Below are positions 1 to 10,000 of a DNA stretch of 64,000 bases, piece after piece (positions within the stretch are counted from its first letter, which is position 1; every line of letters begins with the position of its first letter). The notes under the pieces were generated by a model. That model ran no database searches, was not told where the DNA came from, and saw only the letters and a program-made list of their open reading frames with translations. The position numbers were made by a program, and so were the translations under genes. Location: contig NW_004797486.1 of NCBI RefSeq assembly GCF_000002075.1, positions 941,050 to 1,005,049 on the forward strand, written 5' to 3'. This DNA is from Aplysia californica (lineage: Eukaryota > Mollusca > Gastropoda > Aplysiida > Aplysiidae).

Positions 1-30
1 GCCAACGAATCAGACGAAACGGCGTACACA

Positions 31-103
31 GGCTTATGCCTTTTCGTGTGCAAAAAATGATACAAAGTTTTATCAATTCTATTCGCACGAAAAGACGTAT
101 ACC
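31..103. repeat. Short palindromic repeat (mini-MITE candidate)
   Basis: Bases 31-50 read GGCTTATGCCTTTTCGTGTG. Bases 84-103 carry a close reverse complement of the same motif, giving a 73 bp unit that could fold into a hairpin. The arms match the ends of the transposase-like element that starts at 106, so this is probably a solo, internally deleted relative. No coding potential. Confidence 0.5.
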
Positions 104-680
104 TTGGATACGCCCCTTCGTGTGAGCGACAGGAACACTTTTGTCTTTTTTTCTGGCATAGGCCAGGGCCGTATAACGTAATATCATAGTAAAACTAGAT
201 TCTAGGCCCTCCTCTAATGATGCAATAGGCCGGATACACAACACAGAGTACACGCCTTGTGCTGCAGCGAATCCTGCTTGTGCAAGAGTGAAAATGAGGC
301 AGTCCTTATTGTGTTGCCTTATTATTATAGCCTACACTTGGTTACTGTTGCTTGCAGCTTACTGTCACACACAACGTGATCTGCTTGTCTGCTGATTATT
401 GGAAACCATTAGAAAAAGCAAACTTGGGTTTGATCAAATTTAAATCAGATCTACTTTTTGTCCAACAATACATATGAATATTGCTCAGCTATATATATAT
501 ATTTTTCCAATAGTGTATTATTCTACACTCATTAACTAGAAGGCAACGCTATCTAGACACCCTCCCCCAGGGCAGTGCTACTGCAGTGATAAAAACATCA
601 GGATTTAGACTTTGTTATATTGAGCCGAAGACAGGTCTACTAGGCGAGCCATGTAAGTTGCCCCTAAATGTTTATATTTT

Positions 681-681
681 A

Positions 682-750
<69 letters not shown>

Positions 751-755
751 ACACA
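681..755 (+). repeat. (CA)n microsatellite
   Basis: About 37 near-perfect CA units, with a few GCAC interruptions at the right end. Confidence 0.95.
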
Positions 756-912
756 AGAAACTCAAACCTAAATCGTTCTTTAGCTTGTACTCAGACTGTC
801 GGGATTTTTCTTGTGTATTAGGCCCAGAATGGCAAGTTCGCATTTCAATGAAAGTGACTCCGACTTTGTCAGATGACATTCCGTTAGCTAAACTTTGAAA
901 TGTAGGCTTACA

Positions 913-2048
913 ATGAAAATTGAATTTTCTGATCAACACGAGGCTGAGAATGAAGACACGTCTCTTGGCCTGGGTGACTTCGATGATTCGGACACGGATC
1001 ATTTCCTAGAAGTTCCAGTATTTTGTAGTCAAAAGGAAAGACAGGGCAATCAACAAACTCTGAATCCATATGAAACCCACTGTAGTAACGAACGGCTACC
1101 AGAATCATTTGAAGTTGAAGAGTAAGCCCGCCAGGCGTCGCCAAAGAAACGAAGAGAATCATCTCGAAGAACGATGCAAAAAAGAAAGCGACAATCTGGC
1201 GAAGAGTACATGAGCGCCGACACGAAAAAGGTTGTTCCAGCACGAATGATGGGAAAGGGCTGCGTTGGAATGGAATGTACGAGAGCTGGCCGTCAGTGTT
1301 CTGGAATCTCAGGAAAGGACAGGAGGGAGATATTTCAGGACTTTTTCAGGACAGTTTATAACCTGGCTGACCTGCAGAAGCAGCGAGAGTTCGTTGCGTA
1401 GCATATTGTGACGACTGAGCCCAAGCTCTTGACGCAGCAAAACGCATGCTTATTACATCACAGTCAATGGAAAGCGCTTGAAAGTGTGTAGGAACACATT
1501 CTTTGCAACCTTGGGTATTTCAGAGAAATGTGCCCGAGTTGTTTTGTCAAAGATTACGGAGACCGGCATTGTGGAAGAAGACAAGCGAGGGGGCAGGCAA
1601 TCGGAGCAGATGAAGACAAAAGGAGAACAAATTAGGGAGATGACCAGTCAACACATAGACAGATTTCTACGCGTGGAATCGCACTACTGTAGGGCCTCTT
1701 CCAGCAAAGAGTATCTCGACCCAGACCTCACATTGTCCAAAATGTACGACATGTCCGTGAAAAAAATCCATGCAATGACATCCCAGGTTTTCACACATTT
1801 CAGACGAGTGTTCAAGACAAAAAAACCTGGCCTTTCATAGTCCTTAAAAAGGACTAATGCTCACTCTGCAACTCTTAATTTATAATAGGCACGATGCAGA
1901 AAAACAAAAGGTGCGACAACTTAGGGAGGATTGCAAGAAGATGGTTCAAGCTGACCCCAGCATTCTGGCTGGGAACTTTGATCTCCAGCAGGTCATATAC
2001 TTGCCAATTTCACATGAAGATGCTTTGTTCTACAAGATGAGACTTTCC
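913..2048 (+). pseudogene. Decayed transposase-like protein gene (DUF7869-type family)
   Basis: From ATG 913 the reading starts with an acidic segment, then a basic one, then FQDFF. A change of frame near 1.4 kb leads into KVCRNTFFATLGIS, DKRGG, VESHYCRASSSKEYLDPDL and SKMYDM. Another break near 1.84 kb leads to FHSP, then CSLCN, NFDLQQVIYLP and LFYKMRLS. This order (V-C-K/R-x-F-F-x-TLGI, SHYCR-x-x-x-x-x-YLDP, FHxPKKD-x-C-x-x-C, FDLQQVxxLP, FYKxxL) matches, from memory, a widespread invertebrate family of unknown function whose second half carries a domain called DUF7869. The copy has at least three breaks and stops at an (ACAG)n tract where the second half should begin, so it cannot encode a whole protein. 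The family name is from recall, not a search. Confidence 0.55.
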
Positions 2049-2150
<102 letters not shown>

Positions 2151-2509
2151 TCTACTGGTCAGTCTGAAGACTGAAATTAATAGTGTGGACACTCAAACAC
2201 AGGGCGTGTACATGGGCGTATACACTGATTTTGGACAGGACAAAAAATTGAACAATCACACGAAAGGGCGTATGCCAACAGATGGCACATTTTCGAAGTG
2301 AAATTATAAAAAACAGTGCAAAACTAATCTTGCTCGTTGTTTGATATCTTATCATGCCCACATTATCCAAATATCCCGATGCTAGGATGCAGTTTACTAA
2401 AATGACAAGGGAAAAGCATGAAGCAACCAAAGTCTGAAAATCTTTAAATCGCTCTCCTGAAAAAGTAAGAAAACAGGGATACGCCCTTTCATGTGACAGG
2501 CGACGGATT

Positions 2510-4460
2510 TCATGAAACCCTTCTCGAAATCGTTCAAAAACACATACCAAAATTATCCATCAAACCCCGAAAAAATAAATGTTGGTTCACTGAAGACTGC
2601 CAAAAAGCTGTTGCGGCCAAAAAAATCAGCTCTCAGGAAGTTCGTCAACTCTAAAACAAACGAAGACCTCATTAATTTCAAAATTGCGCGAAGAATAATC
2701 AGAACGGCCAAAAAAATAAACATCTTTTCGAAATTATGTCTCTAAAATAAACAACAACACACCAATGCACAAAGTCTGGAAGATGATAAAGAAATTAAAA
2801 CGGACTAAAAAAGACACAATCAAACACATCCTAAAACCGAATAACTCCTTCGTAGAAACCGAAAAAACAGTAGCTGACTGTATAGCATCAACTCTTTCCG
2901 GAAATTCCTCTACCCACAATTACAACCCTGAATTCAAAAAAATAAAAATGTCTTCTGAAAAGACAACTGTTGATTTTACCTCTTCAAATGAAGAAAACTA
3001 TAATTGCAGATTTTCTCTTAATGAATTAAAATGTAATATTGCAGAACTATCAAACACAGCTCTAGGCCCTGATCAAATACACAACGAAATCATCAAACGT
3101 CTTCCAGACGAAACACTCCTATTACTCCTTGATATTTACAATGAACTCTGGCATTCTCAACAATTTCCGAACAGTTGGCGTTTTGCCACTATTATACCAA
3201 TCCCAAAACCAGGAAAAGATCACTCTAATCCATCAAACTACCGTCCCATAGCCCTTACAAACTGTTTCTGCAAACTTATGGAAAAACTTATTAACAAACG
3301 TCTAATGTGGTTTCTCGAAACCTCAAACTCCTTATCCAATTTCCGATGCGGTTTTCGCAAAAATCGCTCTACTATTGACCATCTCGTCCGACTTGAAACT
3401 TTCATTCGGGAAGCTTTCATTCGAAAAGAGCACCTTGTGGTTATTTTTTCGACTTAGAAAAAGCCTTCGACACCACATGGAAACATGGTATTTTACAATA
3501 CCTGCGTGACTTGGGCTTACGCGGAAATCTTTTCAAGTAAAAGTAGGTTCAACCCTATCAAATTTACACACCCAAGAAGAAGGTGTCCCCCAGGGAAGCA
3601 TCTTATCGCCCATTCTTTTCGAAATCAAAATCAATTCCATCCCAAAAACCCTTCAAACCAATATTGACTGCTCACTTTACGTTGACGACTTCCTGATCTG
3701 CTATAAATCCAAATCCAAAATGGTTCACATTGAACGCCAGCTTCAGCTGCAACTCCATAAACTGGAAACTTGGGCAAACGGGCACGGGTTCAAATTTTCC
3801 ACATTAAAAACAAACTTGGTACATTTTTGTTTGTCGCACAAGTGTGTGCGACAACCAGATTTATATTTGTTCGGAGAGAAAATTCCTGTTAAAAAACAAG
3901 CTCGTTTCCTGGGCGTAATCTTTGACAATAAACTTTCTTTCCTGCCTCACTTGAAAGACCTAAAGACGAGGTGTCAGAGTGCTCTCAACGCCTTAAAAGT
4001 ATTATGCAATCCTGAATGGGGAGGAGATACTGAAATACTTCTTTAACTTTACCGTTCCCTTGTCCGTTCCAGATTGGACGATGCCAGTCCTGTTTACGGA
4101 TCAGCCAGAAAGTCTTACCTCAAAATTTTAGACCCTGTTCAGAACCAAGGCCTTCGCCTTTCCCTAGGCGCTTTTCGTACTTCACCTGTAGAAAGTTTAG
4201 AGGCAGAAGCGCATGAACCATTTTTAGAACTTAGAAGGAAAAAACTCTTTGCAGTACGCTTTGAAACTTAGCTCAGTCCCCCAAAACCCAGCCAACAAAT
4301 GTGTCTTTGGCTTTCCCGAAGATCTAAAAACTCTAACCTCCTTAGGAAATAAAGTAAGCCCTTTCGGAATAAGAATCCAGAATCTTAAAGACATTGATTT
4401 TTCTGAAGACATAATCGAGCCCTTTGCCATGTCCAGCATACCTCCATAGCATTTAACCAA
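2510..4460 (+). mobile_element. LINE fragment, reverse transcriptase half of ORF2 (I/Jockey-like)
   Basis: Translations in several frames give a non-LTR reverse transcriptase. In order: a basic linker, then LGPDQIHNEIIKRLP, IPIPKPGKDHSNPSNYRPIA, FRCGFRKNRSTIDHL, DLEKAFDTTWKHGIL, the catalytic YVDD as LYVDDFLI near 3680, then ARFLGVIFDNKLSFLPHL and ARKSYLKILDPVQNQGLRL, with AFRTSPVESL just before the connection domain. The stretch stops at the MSSIPP point, where RNase H would start in I-like elements. Endonuclease and ORF1 are absent. Several frame changes and stops show an old, inactive copy. A piece of the same region recurs at 6328-6640. Confidence 0.85.
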
Positions 4461-5047
4461 ACCTAACATAGATACTAGTGACCCCCAGTGGGTCGGGGGG
4501 ATATAAATAGACCCACTGCTTCGTCTGCAGAAGGTGCAACCCCTTCAAAGGCGGAGTGTCGCACAGGGACCCCAACCCTCTGGGATCCGTGAGCGACACT
4601 TACTTTGGTGTATCCTCCTCTTCTCCTTCCTTCTTTCTTTCTTCTTCTATCTTTCCTACCACCGCTGACCTCATGTGCAGCAAAACGAGAGGTCACCCAT
4701 CCCACAGAGTGGGCGCCTTGTTGACCGTGAGGTGCGACCCGTGCGGAGGGAAACCGGGTACCTGGCGGTTGAGGTGAGATCAGTCCACGGACTGTCCCTC
4801 ACCAACACACCTCTTTGGCCCAGGTTTTCCTCTTAGACGGGAGGGTGGCACGGCCCATGCCACTCAATCGGTTGAGAGCTGAAACCCCATCAAGCCCTGG
4901 GTCAATCTTGACGGGAGGGTCTTGTACTTTCTCGTTGAGAGTATAGCTCCGAGGTAGCCCTGGCACAGGTCATCCGAGCAATGTGTCCCCTTGTTGGGCT
5001 CCGTGGCGGGCGGGGAGCCCCGGAGTCGAATCAAATACAAAACTCTC

Positions 5048-5785
5048 ATGGTATCCAAATCAAAACAAGACCCTTCCCCAGCTCCCAACGTTAAAAAGTC
5101 TCGGCTCGCGGAAGCGGGTGCGGCCGCCGAGCCGAGCAAAAATTCAAAAACCAGTAAACGGACCTTTACCGTTGCTTCTTTCCTCCCTTCTCCCAGGGAG
5201 CTCCCGAAGCAGCCGTACGTGGCCATCTGCTGCAAAGAAGACGCACAGAAGAAGATCACTGATCTAAATTTGTTCAAGACGGGAGATGCACTACGACAGG
5301 TTCTGGGATACATTCCTACGAATGTCCAGAAGCTGTCCTCTGGTGTACTCCTCGTCAAGTGCGCAACTGAAGACGAAGTGACCAAACTCCTGGATACCAC
5401 GACCTTCGGCGGTATTCCATGTAGGTCCGAGCGCTACCAGAAATTCAACCGCTCGAAAGGCGTCGTCCGCAGCCATGAGCTGAAAGGCTGCTCCATGGAA
5501 GAAATTGTGGAGCACTGTGAGGGAGTGGTCGAAGCCCGCCGGATTACTCTTCGGCGGGGAGAGACTACTATTGAAACGAACACGATCGTCCTTACTTTCG
5601 AATCGTGTCGCCCTCCAGCCACCGTTCGGGCATCTTACTTGGTACTCGACGTACGACCCTATGTGCCGAACCCTCTGCGCTGTTTCAAGTGTCAGAAGTT
5701 CGGCCATAGCCAGTCACGGTGCGTGCTCCAGTCTGTGGGAGAGCCACTGGGAAAAACCAGAAAAATAATAAACTATATGAAATAA
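5048..5785 (+). CDS. LINE ORF1, gag-like nucleic-acid-binding protein (3' truncated and fused)
   Basis: ATG at 5048 (MVSKSKQD) opens a 245-codon frame. The first ~50 residues are basic and Lys/Ser/Ala-rich. The middle (VRSHELKGCSMEEIVEHCEG and on to TIVLTFES) is the conserved central part of I/Jockey-type ORF1 proteins, which coat the element's RNA. YVPNPLRCFKCQKFGHSQSRC begins the CCHC knuckle array at about residue 205. Relatives usually have two or three knuckles; here only the first is present before the frame runs into unrelated residues and stops at 5783-5785, so the protein would be cut short. An upstream open stretch in the same frame lacks an ATG, hence this start. Confidence 0.8.
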   Translation: MVSKSKQDPSPAPNVKKSRLAEAGAAAEPSKNSKTSKRTFTVASFLPSPRELPKQPYVAICCKEDAQKKITDLNLFKTGDALRQVLGYIPTNVQKLSSGVLLVKCATEDEVTKLLDTTTFGGIPCRSERYQKFNRSKGVVRSHELKGCSMEEIVEHCEGVVEARRITLRRGETTIETNTIVLTFESCRPPATVRASYLVLDVRPYVPNPLRCFKCQKFGHSQSRCVLQSVGEPLGKTRKIINYMK

Positions 5786-5787
5786 AA

Positions 5788-6090
5788 CCCAAACTAGAAC
5801 AGCGAAATCCTTCGGATCTCTCCAGAAGAGACGAAGTCATTTTTACTCGATTGCGCATCGGACACACTGCCCTGACCCACAAATACCTCCTACAGGGAGA
5901 TGAGAAGCCGTTCTGTGTCGGATGCGACACAGATTTTACCATTAGACACATTTTAACAGAATGTCTAGACTTTGGAGAAATCCGAAGGAAATATTATAAA
6001 TGCAAGAAATTGCAGGATATTTTTTCTTTCGTTGTTCCCAGCAGAATTTTAAATTTTATAAAGGCCATTGGCCATTATGGCGAGTTGTAG
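5788..6090 (+). pseudogene. C-terminal end of LINE ORF2
   Basis: Residues SRRDEVIFTRLRIGHTALTH, then CVGCDTDFTIRHILTEC and a hydrophobic tail (FIKAIGHYGEL) before the stop at 6088-6090. This is the stereotyped end of I/Nimb-like ORF2 proteins, which follows RNase H. It is separated from any reverse transcriptase by the deletion and cannot act alone. Confidence 0.8.
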
Positions 6091-6327
6091 AGTGAATTTG
6101 ATATTTTTAAAAATTTTTATTGTTACTTAAAAGTCGTTTTAGATCACAAATGTATTTACACCGAATTTGAATATTTTAACTTTTTAGCATTTTAAAGTAA
6201 ATTAGTTAACCAGTCGTGAAGTGAACTTTCGCAGAGGTGAACAACTTGTGTTTCGCGCGCTCATATGACCTTAGCAGTTGCGAGCGCCGTAAAACCTTAT
6301 ACTATACATACATACATACAAAAAAAA

Positions 6328-6640
6328 AACGCTCGTTTCCTGGGCGTATTCTTCGACAAAAAACTTCCACACATAAATGACCTGTAGAAAGTTTAAAGGC
6401 AGAAGCTCACAAACGATCTCAAGATAGCTCTAGTACGCTTTGAAACTTAGCTTAGTTCCCCGAAACCGAGCCCACACGCGTTTTTGGCCTTTCCAAAGAT
6501 CTACAAACTTGAAATAAAGTCGGCGCTTTTGTAATGAGAATCCAAAACGACCTTGAAGATATTGATTTTTCTGAAAACACCATCGAACCCTTTACCATGT
6601 CGAGTATACCTCAACGGCTTTCAGCTTAATCGTATATAAA
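6328..6640 (+). mobile_element. Second, shortened fragment of the LINE ORF2
   Basis: Begins CTCGTTTCCTGGGCGTA, matching 3900-3918, then skips to a segment matching 4185-4450 (CCTGTAGAAAGTTTA, GTACGCTTTGAAACTTAG, GATATTGATTTTTCTGAA). It is a diverged, internally deleted copy of the region at 3900-4450, lying directly after the poly(A) of the element at 4480-6330. Confidence 0.8.
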
Positions 6641-6797
6641 AACAAGTCTTGAAAAACACATCAAAAAAACTAGAGACAGGCTACGTACCTTAAAGCATAC
6701 AATCAACCTTTAAAAACATCATAAAGTAGAGTAACTTTTTTACAGATGAATAAAAATAATGCTGTTGTCTCTCTGCTGCACAGTTTGGCACTGTCGA

Positions 6798-6990
6798 CTT
6801 GGTCTCTGTGGTTTAGCGTTTTGGCACTTCGCTATCGCACGCAGGAGACTTAAGTTCGATTCCAGAGTGGGTAGGAAATTGGAGGATGTATCCCTCTCAG
6901 CCTGTGTTGTCCCTGACAGGTAGGGCCAGAAACCCACCTCCTAAATGATCCAAGAGTGTCAATGGGGGCCGTTAAAAAATTCGAAGTCGA
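6798..6990 (+). mobile_element. tRNA-derived SINE
   Basis: The head has a pol III A-box-like TGTGGTTTAGCG and a B-box-like AGTTCGATTCC about 45 bp later. A non-tRNA body follows, ending in GATCCAAGAGTGTCAATGGG and a short A-rich stretch. It ends about 60 bp before the splice acceptor of the giant exon. Confidence 0.65.
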
Positions 6991-7053
6991 AAGGCAGAAA
7001 AGTAATTACACAAATCGATAACTTTTAAAAATCTTAACACTTTTTCGTTTCAG

Positions 7054-10000
7054 CGCCGCAAAATCAGCAGATATGGACGACGGAAAGCGGCCCTCTGATT
7101 CCAGATGCGAGATCACAACTGCTGTCTGTATACCCTTACCGGTTAGCTGGTCCTGCGTACGCAACACAGCACCCTGGAAATTTGAATCCTTACGCACAGG
7201 CTTTTTGGAATCATGCTGGCGTTAGACTCCCCCCAATGTTGGCTGGACACACCTTTAGTACCATGTCTGCACCTGGTCCGCAGTGGATTCCGGGAATGGC
7301 ACCTTCGAGTAACTTTGGAATAGGAGCTCCACCAATACCATATTATTATGGGATGAACCCGACAGTGACCTCAGCTCAAGACGGTCGCGAATTAGGTGAA
7401 ATCGTTAGAACAGATAAAAGGCAGAACACTAATGACGATACGCGTATTGACTCTGACCCTAATAAACAATTCTACGAGCCAATTTCTCCCCCTAAAACAA
7501 GCCACACAGAATATGAGGCTCGAGCTCGCACTCTCCAGTCATCTTTGAACTTTGATCGGCAATCGATGCACAATATTTCAGCCTTTCATCATCAGTCTCA
7601 GCCTCAACCAACGTCCTCGTTTTCGACAGATTATCCATACCATCGTTCCAACCAGAACGTATCGGGGCCTGTGTTTCCACAAGGAGTACAGACTGGCCAA
7701 TACTCTCCAATTTGTCGCGGTTCAGGAGGTGTAAAAAAATCGGAAAACTTGCGGCGAAAAGCCCTCTTGAACTCAGCATCATCAGCTCTAACCGTTACTG
7801 ATTCAACACAACCACCGAATGCTGCACTGGATCTAGCTACAAACGTAAACGACAAAGGGCCCGAGAACACCTCTTGCGTCTCCAAACCATCATCAGATAA
7901 CCAAACGACGTCACTGGATCTGGTAAACCGACAGAACTCGGCAACTTCTTCAACCCATACCAAAACGTCTCATCACAACCCTGGCGATCAAAGCAATCCT
8001 TTACCCCAAATTAGCCAAGAAGAATTAACAAATCGTTATTATCAAGCTATGTACTCAAACTTAACGCAGTATGACCATCAAGCAATCCTATCTGATACTT
8101 ACCAGGCGCAATTATTACGGAGTATGCTTTTAAATTCCCCTAATGCGCAATTCGATTATTCAAAACATGTTCTTCTGCAAAACCTTCCTCCTGGCGATAG
8201 AGTCAGCCATTCTGATACTACTATGCTCACCCAAAACAATTCAACAAAGGCATCATCTCGAGCATCCAAGAGGACAGAATCTACTGTAAATGTCGGTTCT
8301 TCAACGTCTAGGCAACACGCACAAGTCACTCTAGGAACAGAAAACTCTGGACCATCTGAGGCAGTACAGTTTCCTCGGGATTTCAACTATTTTAATCGTT
8401 TACATCAGTCAGAACATTTGGCAGCGCCAGTGAGAGTTCCGGAACTGGCACCACCACAACAAAATTCACCCCGCAAGGCAAAAAGGGGCGGTAAAAACAG
8501 TAGAGGTGGAAGAGGGAAAGGTTTGCAAAATGCTGGCACTGGAACCCCAATTGAATTCCTACATCAAGAGGCCCCGGCAGAACCGACGATTTGCAGTTCT
8601 ACTATGGTTAGCACTGGAGCTTGCACAGATGTTTACCATCCCACCCAATCGTCAGCCCATTTACAACAACCAAAGCAGCAGCAACAATCACTAGAGCAGC
8701 TCCAAAGACAGGCGCTTCAGCATCAGGACCAAGATCAACATCCACAGCAACAGCGTCAACATCTAGAACAGCAGCCACAACAACAACAGCGTCATCATCT
8801 AGAACAGCAACAACAACCACAACGACCAGGACAACTACAACAGAGTCCACAGCCAGAGCAGCAGCAGCAGCAACAACAACAACAAAAACAACAACAGCAG
8901 TGTAAACAACCAAATCAGCAACCACAGCGCCATCAGCCTGAACAGCAACAACAGCAGCATCAACAGCTAGAGCATGAGATACAACAGCACCAAAAGTCAG
9001 AACTACAGCTACAACAGCTAGAACAGGAACAACAACAGCGTCTGCAAGTCCGTGAACAGCAACAGCACTGTCTAGAGCTAAGCCTACAACAGCACCAAGG
9101 ACTAAAGCAGTACCAACAACTTAAACAGCTGGAACAGCAACCACAACAGCGCCAACAGCCCGAGCAACAACAAGATCAGCAACAACAAGATCAGCAACAA
9201 CAAGATCAGCACCAACATTCAGAGCAGGAACAACAACAGCACCAACAGCCAGAGAAGCAGCTACAACTTCAACATCGATCACCTCATAAAGCTCAACAGT
9301 CCGCGCAAATAGGAAACCACCAACAACATCAACAAGAGCAGTGGCAAAACCAGCAAGATTTGCCACAATCTGAACAGAGAAGAATAAAACCTCATGAACT
9401 GGAGCTGAAACGAAGAAAACAGTTACAAAACCAACAGATGCAACAGCAGCAGTGGTGGACACCGTCACGTCCTCCATACCTTATGAAAAATGAGAACCGT
9501 GCATCTGAAAATTCTCAACTTTTTGATTTGGGTAGAGGGTCGGCAAACGCGGGCCAACTGGTTGGTAATTTGTCTTCCGAATCCCTGGAATCCGCAAAAA
9601 TTAATTTATCCGATACTCTTAGAGACAAATCTCACTCTGTTACCCAAACGTCACAGAAACCCAGTTCCAGTTCTTTTCAGCACAACATTGTCGCTAAGGC
9701 TCATCGAAAAGATTTTCCTTCTCAGACTTCAACACATTCACAAGAAACCGCTGAAGGCTCAGAGGAAAATGTTTTTACTCATGAGAGAGTAAACAGCAAC
9801 ATTCCTAACTTGCAAGAAAATGGAAATGTGCCTAAGCAAAAACGTTCTCAGAATCAGACACTTCAGCATTCTCGATCTATTGTGAGCAGTAATGAACTCT
9901 TTAACACTGGTCAAAATATTATTACAAATAGTCCAACCACTGAGAAAAATGTCAATGATGCTTCACTTTCTACTAACATTTCTTCGCCGCAACAAACAGC

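Larger units (their letters stand above)
4480..6330 (+). mobile_element. Internally deleted LINE: 5' UTR, ORF1, 3' end of ORF2 and 3' tail
   Basis: A GC-richer 5' leader (from about 4487) precedes a gag-like ORF1. Soon after its first zinc knuckle this joins the last ~100 codons of ORF2 (RLRIGHTALTHKYLL, a C-x2-C pair and HILTEC). A 3' UTR with GCTCATATGACCTTAGCAG follows, then a (CATA)n tail and about 10 A. Endonuclease, reverse transcriptase and RNase H are all missing, so the copy is non-autonomous. It lies between two pieces of the same family's reverse transcriptase (2510-4460 and 6328-6640), as if it had inserted into or recombined with an older copy. The same 3' tail appears on the SINE at 35462-35979. 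Confidence 0.8.

Noticed and set aside
586-658. Possible upstream exon of the giant gene ending at a GTAAGT donor
   Set aside because: No ATG and no recognisable coding pattern; it lies inside the candidate transposon. Without transcripts it cannot be linked.
8608-8925. Long minus-strand and alternate-frame ORFs (poly-Val, poly-Thr) over the Gln tract
   Set aside because: Shadows of the CAG/CAA repeats in the main frame.
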